NCBI RefSeq assembly: GCF_011752935.1
Contig: NZ_VWWO01000003.1
Coordinates: 496,001 to 560,000, forward strand
Reading direction: 5' to 3'
From: Chitinophaga sp. Cy-1792
GTDB lineage: Bacteria; Bacteroidota; Bacteroidia; Chitinophagales; Chitinophagaceae
DNA length: 64,000 nucleotides
The notes under the pieces are model-generated. The model saw nothing but the letters and a program-made list of their open reading frames with translations, did not search any database and was not told the origin of the DNA. A program made the position numbers and the translations under genes. This document shows, piece after piece, positions 16,730-26,500 of this stretch. The stretch's first letter is position 1; every line of letters starts with the position of its first letter.

Positions 16730-16760
16730 TTGGAAGGGATGCCTACGACATCCCTTCCAA
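16730..16760. repeat. Perfect long inverted repeat
   Basis: TTGGAAGGGATG and CATCCCTTCCAA pair exactly around a seven-base loop. It has no T-run of its own and lies just beyond the terminator at 16774-16801, so it may be a second terminator hairpin or an mRNA-stabilising stem. Confidence 0.5.
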
Positions 16761-16773
16761 ACCCCTTGAAAAT

Positions 16774-16801
16774 AAAAAAGCCGATCCTTGACAGGACCGG
16801 C
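16774..16801 (-). terminator. Terminator of the pair 2 SusC/SusD unit
   Basis: On the minus strand GCCGGTCCT pairs with AGGATCGGC, with one mismatch or wobble, around a four-base loop and is followed by TTTTTT. It lies 40 bases downstream of the SusD stop at 16842. Confidence 0.8.
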
Positions 16802-16841
16802 ATCAATTTTTATGCACGCGATTCAAAATAAGACGTTATGA

Positions 16842-18446
16842 TTATTGTACAGGATCCCACCAGAGGTGAGTACCCCCTACATCTTTTTGTACACTTAAAG
16901 TGGAAATAGCACGTTGTACGGCCGCTTCATTGGTCTGGTACTCATTGCTAGGGAAAGTGGCCCTTCTCACAAAATCTTCGGTACTGATCTTTCCACCACT
17001 ATTATTAATAACTACAGGGAATAATTTAGGGTAACCTGTTCTTCTGAACTCAGACCAGGCTTCTTCCCCTTCCGGATACATAGCGATCCATTTCTGTGTG
17101 ATGATACGTTCCAGGCTACGCTCAAAGGAAGCAGCAGCATCCCATTTGATGGTAACGGTGCTCAGGTGCGGATCACCAGCTTTAACATCATTGGCGCCGG
17201 CGGTAATAGCCTTGGGATCGGTATATGGTGCAGGCGTATTGGTGCTGTTATTAATATAGCTGGTGGCATCTCCCAGACCATACTGGTTGAAGGAGGTCTG
17301 TATACCTGTCTGGTAGTTGGTTTGTGCGCTACCAGCGCCGGCCCAGCCGCGTAATGCTGCTTCCGCTTTCAGGAACCATGCCTCTGCGGCTGTCATGAGC
17401 TGGATCTGGCTGGGGAAAGTGGCAAGCTTGGAATACCCCACATATCTTTCTTTTGCATCTATGTCAATACCATTACGGATACCAATATACTGACCTGCTA
17501 CTTTAGCATCTGTAGCGGGCAGATAGTATGCCGCCAGTCTTGGGTCTTTATAACCACCCAGTATGGAGGATGCCGGGGCGCCCATACGGATATCATCCCA
17601 TGAGTTGTTGATGGTATTTAAAGGATGTGTAGTGCTACCTATGTTTACGTTGAAGTTATCGCTTACATCGGATAAGAGACCTGCAGGATCAGCGAGTGCG
17701 GCTTCTCCTTCTGTTTTTGCTTTTGCAGGATCAATTTTAACGATGCGGAGTGCGAGTCTCAGACGTAAGGTGTTGGCGAATTTCAGCCATTTGGTATAGC
17801 TTCCGCCGTATACCAGGTCTGCTTTGGCGAACAGGGTGCTGCCGGGCTTACCTGCGTAGGGTGTCAGCAGGGCGATGGCATCTTTCAGGTCTGCAAAAAA
17901 TGCGTAATAGGCATCTTTCTGTGCGTCAAAATCAACACCGCCTTCTGTGTTGGCAACATTATATTTTGTGTAGATGATAGGTCCGAAGATATCACTCACC
18001 CGGTGCATGGCTTCTACACGCAATATCTCTGACATCGCCAGGGCATCTGGCAGATTTTTCTGTTTGGAGAAAGCACCGGCATTATACAATGGGTTCATCA
18101 CATTGGCATAGGCAATAGTAAAGGAAGAACTGGTCCATCCATCGAGGAGGTTATAGTTCAGGTTATTGCTGTTGCCTGCGAATGGTGTGGCCGACATCAT
18201 ATAGCCGCTGAATACATCTCCCAGCAGGTTTTGCTGTAGCTGGAAGGATGGTACCGGCTGATAGAGATATATACTGCGTTGTGCCTGTTGCAGCTGTGCT
18301 GCTACGATGGCAAAATCTGCCTGCAGGTCCTGATCGGTAGAACCATAAGGGTTTTTATTGATAGATTCGAAGTTCTTGGTACAGCTGCCGAAGCTCAGTA
18401 CGGCCGCAACTGCCAGACCTGCTATTTTGAATGTTTTATAATTCAT
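16842..18446 (-). CDS. SusD/RagB-family surface lipoprotein (SusD-like_2 type), pair 2
   Basis: A protein of 534 residues with lipobox cysteine 22 followed by TKNFESINKNPYG. It shares long stretches with the SusD at 21953: LQQNL-x3-DVFSGYMMS, LKVEAMHRLSDIYGPIIY-type helix, FANTLRLRLA, DDIRMGAP, QKWIAMYPEGEEAWSEFRRTGYPKLFPVV. The C-terminus is HLWWDPVQ. The likeness, together with that of the SusC partners, shows that pairs 2 and 3 arose by tandem duplication. It lies 30 bases after its SusC and is closed by the terminator at 16774-16801. Ligand unknown. Confidence 0.9.
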   Translation of the reverse strand: MNYKTFKIAGLAVAAVLSFGSCTKNFESINKNPYGSTDQDLQADFAIVAAQLQQAQRSIYLYQPVPSFQLQQNLLGDVFSGYMMSATPFAGNSNNLNYNLLDGWTSSSFTIAYANVMNPLYNAGAFSKQKNLPDALAMSEILRVEAMHRVSDIFGPIIYTKYNVANTEGGVDFDAQKDAYYAFFADLKDAIALLTPYAGKPGSTLFAKADLVYGGSYTKWLKFANTLRLRLALRIVKIDPAKAKTEGEAALADPAGLLSDVSDNFNVNIGSTTHPLNTINNSWDDIRMGAPASSILGGYKDPRLAAYYLPATDAKVAGQYIGIRNGIDIDAKERYVGYSKLATFPSQIQLMTAAEAWFLKAEAALRGWAGAGSAQTNYQTGIQTSFNQYGLGDATSYINNSTNTPAPYTDPKAITAGANDVKAGDPHLSTVTIKWDAAASFERSLERIITQKWIAMYPEGEEAWSEFRRTGYPKLFPVVINNSGGKISTEDFVRRATFPSNEYQTNEAAVQRAISTLSVQKDVGGTHLWWDPVQ

Positions 18447-18476
18447 GGCTTGTGTTTTTGTGGTTCAGTGATCGGA

Positions 18477-21400
18477 TTAAAGCACTACTTTCAGATTAAG
18501 ACCAAAACTGCGTGTAGCTGGTAATCCAAATACGTCCACGCCTTGTAAACCGTTGTCGGTACTCATGCTCAGCTCCGGGTCGTAAGGTGCTTTCTTCGTG
18601 AAGAAGAACAGGTTACGGCCTACAAAGCCTACTTTCAGGTCTTTCACCGCTTTGCTGTGCAGCGGAATGCTGTACACGAGCGAAAGCTCTCTGAGTCGTA
18701 CGTTGGTAGCATCATACATATAATATTCTGTGATACCTGCACGACCCGCTACTGCTCCATAGAAGGTGGCTGCATCGATAGGACCACTGAATTTGCCGCC
18801 ACTGGCTTTAGTGGCTGCTATGTTTACGCCGCCAGCATTACGGGCGTTTGCGGTGGCTTTTGATACGCCATATTCATCCAGCATCGCCTGTGTAATACTC
18901 ATTACTTTACCACCAAAACGACCATCGATCAGGAAGTTGAGGGTGAATTGCTTATAGTTAAAGCTGTTGTTCCATCCGAGCAGGAATTTAGGGGTAGGGT
19001 TACCGAGATAGGTCAGCGCACCGTCTTTGGCAAGTGGCTTGCCATTGTCATCTACCAGGATACTACCATCTGCTGCACGCTGGAACTGTTTGCCATAGAT
19101 ATCTCCGAAGGAACTGCCTTCATGTAGTACCAGGGCATAGTTATTAACGTTATCGCCTTTAGGGGTAATGGTATAGTCGCCATGTAACTGAGGCGCCAGT
19201 TCAATCAGGGTATTTTTATTCCTGGTGAAGTTGAAGGTGGTGGTCCATCCCAGGTTTTTCTGTTTGATCACCTGGTAACCTAAAGTGGCCTCAATACCCG
19301 TATTGCGAACATTACCAGCATTGATAAAGGCATTAGGGTAAAGGAAGCCACTCGATATGCGGAAATCGAAGTATTGATCTTTTGTATGTGAATTGTACCA
19401 GGTGAAATCAAAATTCAGCCTGTTATCCAGGAAGCGCCATTCTGTACCTAATTCCACGGAAGTGGTCATTTCAGGTTTCAGTGGCTGGCCCAGGAAAGAA
19501 CCGGAGGTATTTGATGTCAGGATACCCGAAGAAATAGTGTTGGTGGGTAAGGTGGAAAAAGGTGCTACGTCGTTACCTACTTTAGCATAGGATAAACGTA
19601 CTTTTCCATAATCAGCCCAAGATGGGAACTTCACCAGGTCGGTAATGATGGTGTTCAGACCTGCACTGTAATACAGGTAGCCTTTTTTCATATTCGGCGT
19701 ATATGCCAGGGTCGATGACCAGTCATTACGTCCGGTTAAATCTAAAAACACTTTCTCACGGAAATTCAGTCCTGCTGTGGCAAACACGGATTGCAGCTGC
19801 CTTCTCAGACCGCCAGGAACTACTTTGGTGGCGGAATTGAGGTTCAGGTTACCGATATGGAATACGTTGGCAAATGCCAGGTCTCCATCTTTGGAATCGA
19901 GGAAGGTACGGTCCTGTTTGAGATCAGTGATGCTGCTACCTAAGGTGAAGTTCAGGCCAAAGTTATTGGAGATCTTAGGGGTACCGGTTAAGAGTACATC
20001 ACCGTAATATTGGGTACTGGTGATATAATCGTAGGTATAGCGGCCGTTGTTGTCTGCGATGGTTGTTTGTGTACCGGCATTGGCTTTCAGCTCATACTTA
20101 TCCCATGATTTATTGGCGTTTCCTCTGGCCTGAATAGTCAGCCACTTGTTGAGTGTATACTTCAACGTAATGGCTGCTATCAGGTTGTCTTTCCTGTTCT
20201 CTGTTACGTTCCTGTTGAGGATCCAATAAGGGTTCTGTTGTGAGTCCTGTCCGCTTTTCCCTTCATCGTAGTTAAGGTTCCACCAGTTTTGGAGATACAT
20301 ATTCCGGGTAGGAGAGAAGTACTCAAACTGGTTTTTATATGATTGAAAATCCAATCCGCGTGGGAAGAGGTACAAACCGGTCAAAGCATTGTAGTATAAA
20401 CCTGAGCTTGGACGGTTATGTGCGTTCTGGGTGGTGGCCAGTACGTTCGCATCGATGTTCAGCCTGTCGTTCAGGAAGCTGGCATTTTCCCTGAAGTTAA
20501 CGGTATGCTGATCAAATTTTGAGGTAGGCAGAATTCCTTTATTCGTAGTATTTGAATAGGAGAAATAAGTCTGCGCTTTATCTGTACCACCGGCTACGTT
20601 GATACTGTTGATCCAGGTGGTACCATTCTGGAAGAATGATTTCACGTGATCGGGGCTGCTGCCTTTAGGGCCCCAGCTATAGAGGTTGTCTTTGTTTGTC
20701 TGCAGGTATTCATACTGCAGGTCTGGCTTATAGGCAGGGTTATCCAGTGTGAAGTTGGAAGAGTAGTTTACTCTTGCCTGTCCTGCTTTTCCTTTTTTGG
20801 TGGTGATCATGATAACACCGTTGGCAGCCTGGCTACCATACAATGCGGAGGCAGAGGCGCCTTTGAGTACGTTCACGCTTTCGATGTCGTCGGGGTTGAT
20901 GGTACTGAGAATGTCTCCACCATCCCTGCCCCCTGAGGATGCTCCTGATGATTGTCCCCAGAGGTCAGTGGGTTGTGCACTGGTGAAGTTCGCAATAGGA
21001 ACGCCGTCTACCACATAAAGGGGTTGGTTTTCACGAATGGATTTCTGGCCGCGCAATACTACTCTTGCAGAACCGGCAACGCCGCTGGCGCTGCGGTTTA
21101 CCTGCAATCCGGAAATTTTCCCGGACAAACTATTGACCACATTGGTCTCTTTAACAGTTGTCAGCTCTTCATTTTTGACAGACTGTGTGGAATATGTTAA
21201 CTCTTTTGCCTTACGTTGAATACCCAATGCGGTAACAACTAATTCGTTCAGGCCTCTGACATTATCGTCCAGTACTACTTTCAGACTACTGCCATTACCT
21301 ACTGGCACTTCTTTTACGCCGAATCCAACTGAACTGAATATTAATATATCGCCTGATTTGGCTTCCAGCGTAAACGCACCATCAGCGTTTGTTTGAGTAC

Positions 21401-21620
21401 CTCTGGATGTACCCTTCACCTGAACTGTTACTCCCGGCAGCGCATTTCCTTTATTATCACGGACAGTTCCAGTCACCTCTTTGTTCTGGAAAATGCTGGT
21501 GTAGGATAGCCCGGGCTCATTAAGACCGGCCGCCCTCACCTGTGCATTGTCTGCAATTATGCTAGTGAGGGCAACTCCTGCTGCCAGACACACTTTCATA
21601 AGGCGTAGATTGTTTTTCAT
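18477..21620 (-). CDS. SusC/RagA-family TonB-dependent outer-membrane receptor, pair 2
   Basis: A protein of 1047 residues. Signal peptide to about residue 30, carboxypeptidase-like domain from EVTGTVRDNKGNALPGV (48-64), linker LNELVVTALGIQR (124-136), plug with INPDDIESVNVLKG and LYGSQAANGVIMITTKKG, and a barrel ending SFGLNLKVVL. It has no STN domain, although its nearest relative in the window, the SusC at 23542, has one. The two share the GQSSGASSGGRDGGD-like and GLYYNALTGLYLFPRGLDF-like segments. Loss of STN would free the copy from sigma/anti-sigma control. The conserved upstream element copy B lies about 260 bases before the start. Confidence 0.93.
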   Translation of the reverse strand: MKNNLRLMKVCLAAGVALTSIIADNAQVRAAGLNEPGLSYTSIFQNKEVTGTVRDNKGNALPGVTVQVKGTSRGTQTNADGAFTLEAKSGDILIFSSVGFGVKEVPVGNGSSLKVVLDDNVRGLNELVVTALGIQRKAKELTYSTQSVKNEELTTVKETNVVNSLSGKISGLQVNRSASGVAGSARVVLRGQKSIRENQPLYVVDGVPIANFTSAQPTDLWGQSSGASSGGRDGGDILSTINPDDIESVNVLKGASASALYGSQAANGVIMITTKKGKAGQARVNYSSNFTLDNPAYKPDLQYEYLQTNKDNLYSWGPKGSSPDHVKSFFQNGTTWINSINVAGGTDKAQTYFSYSNTTNKGILPTSKFDQHTVNFRENASFLNDRLNIDANVLATTQNAHNRPSSGLYYNALTGLYLFPRGLDFQSYKNQFEYFSPTRNMYLQNWWNLNYDEGKSGQDSQQNPYWILNRNVTENRKDNLIAAITLKYTLNKWLTIQARGNANKSWDKYELKANAGTQTTIADNNGRYTYDYITSTQYYGDVLLTGTPKISNNFGLNFTLGSSITDLKQDRTFLDSKDGDLAFANVFHIGNLNLNSATKVVPGGLRRQLQSVFATAGLNFREKVFLDLTGRNDWSSTLAYTPNMKKGYLYYSAGLNTIITDLVKFPSWADYGKVRLSYAKVGNDVAPFSTLPTNTISSGILTSNTSGSFLGQPLKPEMTTSVELGTEWRFLDNRLNFDFTWYNSHTKDQYFDFRISSGFLYPNAFINAGNVRNTGIEATLGYQVIKQKNLGWTTTFNFTRNKNTLIELAPQLHGDYTITPKGDNVNNYALVLHEGSSFGDIYGKQFQRAADGSILVDDNGKPLAKDGALTYLGNPTPKFLLGWNNSFNYKQFTLNFLIDGRFGGKVMSITQAMLDEYGVSKATANARNAGGVNIAATKASGGKFSGPIDAATFYGAVAGRAGITEYYMYDATNVRLRELSLVYSIPLHSKAVKDLKVGFVGRNLFFFTKKAPYDPELSMSTDNGLQGVDVFGLPATRSFGLNLKVVL

Positions 21621-21952
21621 ACATGCCTTTTTTTGGTTAATAAATGGAATTATAGATGATAGATTTTCTCAAACGGAACTACATCTTATTTTGGTCGTCG
21701 CATGCCATCTCCAATAAGCCCTTCGGCTTTTGGTTAACGGGTGGTCCTTTTTACGGCCACGCGAAAGATTGGGAGAGAATTGTCAGGTGTTTTCTTTTAC
21801 ATCATTGGCTGAACGCTTGGCTTAGATTATTATATTTTGATGGTATAATGCATAGGTAGTCGCACGGAAATTACCTTGGTACTATCCGGATTAAAAAAAA
21901 ATGCAAAAAAAAATTGCAATAGGGGTTAACCATATATTTTTTTAGGGAGATA
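21621..21952. other. 332-base gap between SusC pair 2 and SusD pair 3
   Basis: No credible gene. On the minus strand it holds the leader of SusC pair 2 and the conserved element at 21878-21919. A short AAGCC/GGCTT hairpin (21716-21729) is too weak to call a terminator. I saw no strong terminator after the pair 3 SusD, so readthrough from pair 3 into pair 2 is possible. Confidence 0.65.
21878..21920 (-). promoter_or_regulatory. Conserved upstream element, copy B (ATCCGGAT plus GCAA palindrome)
   Basis: GGTACTATCCGGAT (21878-21891), an A-run, and TGCAAAAAAAAATTGCA (21902-21918) repeat the arrangement at 16629-16670. Both copies sit 200-260 bases upstream of a SusC start on the minus strand. 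Confidence 0.5.
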
Positions 21953-23530
21953 TTAGCGCAGGTCCCACCAGAGTGGTGTACCACCTTCATCAGGTCCTTT
22001 CAGCGTGGCCACGGCTCTGGCAACAGCTTTGGGGTTAGTCGTCAATTCTGTTGAAGGCATCGGCAGCCTTCTGATAAATTTGTTTGTATTAATAGTGCCG
22101 CCACTATTATTGACTACTACAGGAAATAATTTGGGATAACCTGTACGCCTGAACTCCGACCATGCTTCCTGCCCTTCGGGAAACATCGCAATCCATTTCT
22201 GGGTAATGATTCTTTCCAGTTTTTCCTCATACAGCGCATGGTCATTCCATTTAATGGTGATTGTGCTGAGATGAGGGTCGCCTTCCAATACATTGTTGGC
22301 GGCGTTTTGGGGATCTTTATACGGAGCAGGCCTGCTGCTGTCATTATTCAGATAGTCGTCTACGTTAGGTATACTATACTGACGGAAAGAAGTACTGATG
22401 CCCCTGGCATAATTACTGCCGGCATCTCCTGCATTGCTCCAGCCGTTCAGTGCGGCCTCTGCTTTCAGGAACCAGGCTTCCGCAGCTGTCATAAACTGGA
22501 TTTTGTTGTCGAATTTTACCAGCATGGAGAACCCGGTATATTCTTCTTTCGCTGAGATATTAATGCCGTTGCGGATGCCATGATAGGCATTTGCGCCGGC
22601 ATCAGTAGGTACAAAGTAGTGTGGCAGCCTGGGGTCTTTATACCCGGTAAGAATAGATTCCATCGGCGCCCCCATCCTGATGTCGGCCCAGTTATAACAG
22701 ATGATGTTGAGCGGATGTGTAACGGGAGCTATGTTAACGGCAAAGTTGTCTTCAGGTGTGGTTAGTAGTCCTAATGGATTACTCAAAGCGGCCTCTCCTT
22801 CCAGTTTCCCCTTAACATGGTCCACGCCGTAGATGCGTACGGCCAGCCGTAACCGCAGGGTGTTGGCAAACTTGACCCACTTCAGGTAATCTCCCTTATA
22901 TACCAGGTCAAAATTGGTAAACCTGGAAACGGCATGTGCATTCACAGAATCAGTCAGCACTTTAATAGCGGCATCCAGGTCCTGGAAGAAATGGTAATAG
23001 GCATCCTGTTGTGAGTCATAGTCAATGCTTTTATCTGCATTGATCTGGCCATAATGTGAGTAGATGATGGGCCCGTATATGTCGCTCAGGCGGTGCATGG
23101 CCTCTACTTTAAGAATCTGTGCCCAGGCATAGAATTCAGGGTATTTACCTACAGCCTTCTCCTGTGCAAAGTCGCACGACTTCATCACATTACCATAGGT
23201 AACCAGCCATGGCTTTATATTCCAGTAGTAACGCAATCCATAGGTCGTATTGTTGTTGTTATCTTCAAAAGGATTGGGCGACATCATATATCCTGAAAAT
23301 ACATCTGCATTCAGGTTCTGCTGCAATTGTGCAGTAGGTGGATCGTTATAGATGAGCAGGTTGAGCTGGGCCTGCGATAATGGTTCACCCATCAGCTGAA
23401 AATCAGCGTTCAGCTCCTCTTCTGTAAAATCGTAAGGGTTTTTATTGATCTCTCCAAAACGTTTGGTACAGGCACTTAACAGCATGGCTGTCAGTAGCAC
23501 GGGTACTATTTTGTTTATCCAACTGCGCAT
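21953..23530 (-). CDS. SusD/RagB-family surface lipoprotein (SusD-like_2 type), pair 3
   Basis: A protein of 525 residues, lipobox cysteine 21 followed by TKRFGEINKNPYD. It is paralogous to the SusD at 16842 throughout, including VFSGYMMSPNPFEDNNNNTTYG, LKVEAMHRLSDIYGPIIYSHYG, WVKFANTLRLRLAVRI, ADIRMGAPMES and the EGQEAWSEFRRTGYPKLFPVVVNNSGG block. The C-terminus is TPLWWDLR. It follows its SusC by 11 bases and belongs to the sigma/FecR/SusC/SusD operon running from 28726 to 21953. Ligand unknown. Confidence 0.9.
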   Translation of the reverse strand: MRSWINKIVPVLLTAMLLSACTKRFGEINKNPYDFTEEELNADFQLMGEPLSQAQLNLLIYNDPPTAQLQQNLNADVFSGYMMSPNPFEDNNNNTTYGLRYYWNIKPWLVTYGNVMKSCDFAQEKAVGKYPEFYAWAQILKVEAMHRLSDIYGPIIYSHYGQINADKSIDYDSQQDAYYHFFQDLDAAIKVLTDSVNAHAVSRFTNFDLVYKGDYLKWVKFANTLRLRLAVRIYGVDHVKGKLEGEAALSNPLGLLTTPEDNFAVNIAPVTHPLNIICYNWADIRMGAPMESILTGYKDPRLPHYFVPTDAGANAYHGIRNGINISAKEEYTGFSMLVKFDNKIQFMTAAEAWFLKAEAALNGWSNAGDAGSNYARGISTSFRQYSIPNVDDYLNNDSSRPAPYKDPQNAANNVLEGDPHLSTITIKWNDHALYEEKLERIITQKWIAMFPEGQEAWSEFRRTGYPKLFPVVVNNSGGTINTNKFIRRLPMPSTELTTNPKAVARAVATLKGPDEGGTPLWWDLR

Positions 23531-23541
23531 AAACGGATATT

Positions 23542-26500
23542 TTAAAATCCAATTTTTAAATTCATTCCGTAGCTACGGGTAGGAGGCAGGCCAAATACAT
23601 CTACGCCCTGTAAGCCGTTACCGGCGCCCATAGATACTTCCGGATCAAACGGTGCACTGAGCTTAAAGAACAGCAGGTTTCTGCCAATCAGCCCTACACG
23701 TGCATTCCGTAACCATTTCCACTTCAACGGGATGCGATAGCTTAAACTCAGTTCGCGCAAACGTATGTTGGTGGCATCGTACATGTACATTTCCCCGATA
23801 CCTGCCCTGCCGCCAATGGAGGTATAATATTTCTGTGCATCCATTTTCCCGGTAAATGGTGTGCCGTCAGGATATACGGCATTGATCGCCACGCCGCCAT
23901 TGTCCCTGGCTTTGGCGGTAACTTCACTTACGCCGTAGGAGTCAAGCACTGCCTGGGTTACACTCATGACCTTACCACCAAATCTGCCATCGATCAGGAA
24001 GCTCAATGCAAAGTTTCCGTAGTAAATGCTATTGTTCCAGCCCAGGGTGAAATCAGGATTGGGGTTACCTACCCGCTTGAATACCGGTTCTCTTTTCAGC
24101 TGCCCGGAGTCGTCCAGCAGGTACTGCCCTTTGGCATTTTTGATCAGTTCCTTGTTGGAATAGATATCTCCCCAGCTACCACCTTCCTGTATAAATGAGC
24201 CAAACATATTCACGCCAAAGTCGGTAAGGGTAAAGCTGTTGGTGTTGTCCGCACCGGGAATATTGGCATTACTGAGTTTGATGACTTTATTTTTGTTGGC
24301 GGCGTAGTTGATGGTGCTGGTCCAGTTAATTTTTTTACTGCGTACAGGCGTTACGGTGAGTGTTACTTCCCATCCTTTGTTCTGTATATTACCCATGTTG
24401 AGGTAATAGGTCATGTATTTAGAACCCGGAGGGGCGGGCACTTCCATGTATTGCTTGTAGTTATTGTTTTTGTACCAGGTGACGTCAGCGCTGATGCGGC
24501 CGTTGAGGAAACGTGCTTCTATACCGGATTCCACGGAATGGTTGTCTTCCGGTTCCAGCGATACACCAGGATAAGGGGTGCGTTGGTTCAGCACCACCCT
24601 GGTAACGCCGGCAATGGTTTGCATGGTGAAAGGCGCAGGGTTACTGGAATAGCTGGCGATATCATTCCCTACTTTGGCGAAGGAAAACCTTGCCCGGAGA
24701 AATTCTATTGCCTTGGGCAATTTCAGTACATCGCTCAGGATAACGGAAGTTCCGGCGGAATAGTAAAAATAGCCTTTATGCAGGGTGGGTGTATAGGCGA
24801 ACGTGCTGGACCAGTCGTTCCTGCCGGTGAGGTCGAGGAAGAGGAAGTTTTTTACCCCTAGCTGTACGTTTCCAAACAGGGCCTGCAACTGTTTCTGCTC
24901 AATGGTATGCACGGCATCCATGGAATTGGTCATGATATTGGTAACGGAGAATTTATTCGGGTACATCATACCAGGATCTGCATTGGGATTGGCGCCGTTA
25001 TACGTCCTTTCATGTGCCTTGATATCCGTGATACTGCTGCCGAGGTTGCCGGCAAGATGCAGCCATTTGTTGACTTTCCCGGAGCCGTTGAGCATAAAGT
25101 CGCCATACAGCTGGGTATTGAATTCCCGTTCATTGGTATACCGGCCATTGCTGGCGGCGAGTACTACCTGTGTGCCGGCATAGGCTTCCAGTTCGTATTG
25201 GTCCAGGGATTTATCGAAGCTGCCACGGCTTTGCAGCGACAGCCAGTTATTCAGCTGGTAGGTAAGTGCGATGGTGGCCATACCTCTGTACCTGGAGTCG
25301 AGGCGGATGTTTCGCCTGAGTGCCCACATGGGGTTCTGTTGGTCATCTTGCCCTATCCATCTTTTATCGTTCCGGATATTCCACCAGTTTTGCAGGTAGA
25401 GGTTCCGCTCTTTGTCCAGGTACTCGAAATTATTTTCATAATAGCTGAAGTCCTGGCCCCTGGGGAATACATACAATCCTGAGATAGGGCTGTAGTATAA
25501 CCCGGAAGATAGCCTGTTGGTGGCGGTTTGTGCGGTAAACGACACGTTGGCATCCATTACGAGGCGGTTGTTGAGCAGCTTGAGCGTTTCTCTGAAATTG
25601 ATAGCATGTCTGTCGAAAACGTTCGTCGGCAGAATTCCTTTGTTGGATGTATTGGTATATGATAAATAACTCTGTGCTGTTTCGGTACCTCCGCTGAAGG
25701 AGATGCCGTTGGTCCAGGTGTTTCCTGTATTGTAAAAATCTTTTACATGGTCTGGTGCATGAATGGGGCGGCCCCAGCTGCCGAGGGAGCCTGGCTGCGG
25801 GGTTTTGACGCTATCAGTTCCCGGAGGGTCGGTTTGTGCGTAGCGGTATTGCAGGGAAGGGAGCAGGGAAGGGGTTTCCACGGTGAAGTCGGAGGTGAAG
25901 TCTAGCTTACTTCTTCCTGGTTTACCTTTTTTGGTGGTGATGAGTATGACGCCGTTGGCGGCCTGGCTGCCATATAATGCGGCGGCGGAGGCGCCTTTGA
26001 GAATGCTGATACTTTCAATATCGTCCGGGTTCAGGTTGGAGATACCGTCGCCACCATCTCTGCCACCGGCGCCGATGATGTTGTTGGATTGCCCCCAGAC
26101 ATCGGTGGGCTGTGAAGGGGTGAAGTTGGCATATGGTACGCCGTCAACGATGTATAGTGGCTGGTTTTCGCGGGTAGATTTATTACCGCGGAGCACCACC
26201 CTGACACTGCCGCCTACGCCGGAGGCGCTGCGGGAGATGGTCATGCCGGCAGTTTTACCGCAGAGGGTATTCATGACGTTGGCGTCTTTAACGAGCGAAA
26301 CATCCTCTCCATCCAGCTGCTGGGTGGCATACGGGAGTTCTTTGGATTTCTTCTGGATACCCATGGCCGTTACAATCAACTCGCCGAGGGCGCGCACGTT
26401 TTCCTGCAGCACAACGTTTACTTCGCTGTTGCTGCTGATCATGACTTCTTTGTTAAAGAATCCGACAGAGCTGAAAATAAGCACATCGCCGGGCGAAGCT

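Larger units (their letters stand above)
16438..16841. other. 404-base gap between SusC pair 1 and SusD pair 2
   Basis: No credible gene. Reading on the minus strand it holds the end signals of the pair 2 operon (two hairpins at 16730-16801), then an A/T-rich palindrome and the ATCCGGAT element (16629-16670), then about 190 bases of untranslated leader before the SusC start at 16437. Confidence 0.7.

Noticed and set aside
21656..21859. Plus-strand open frame of 67 codons in the gap before SusC pair 2
   Set aside because: It lies in the leader of the opposite-strand SusC, has no ribosome binding site or promoter, and its product resembles nothing recognisable.
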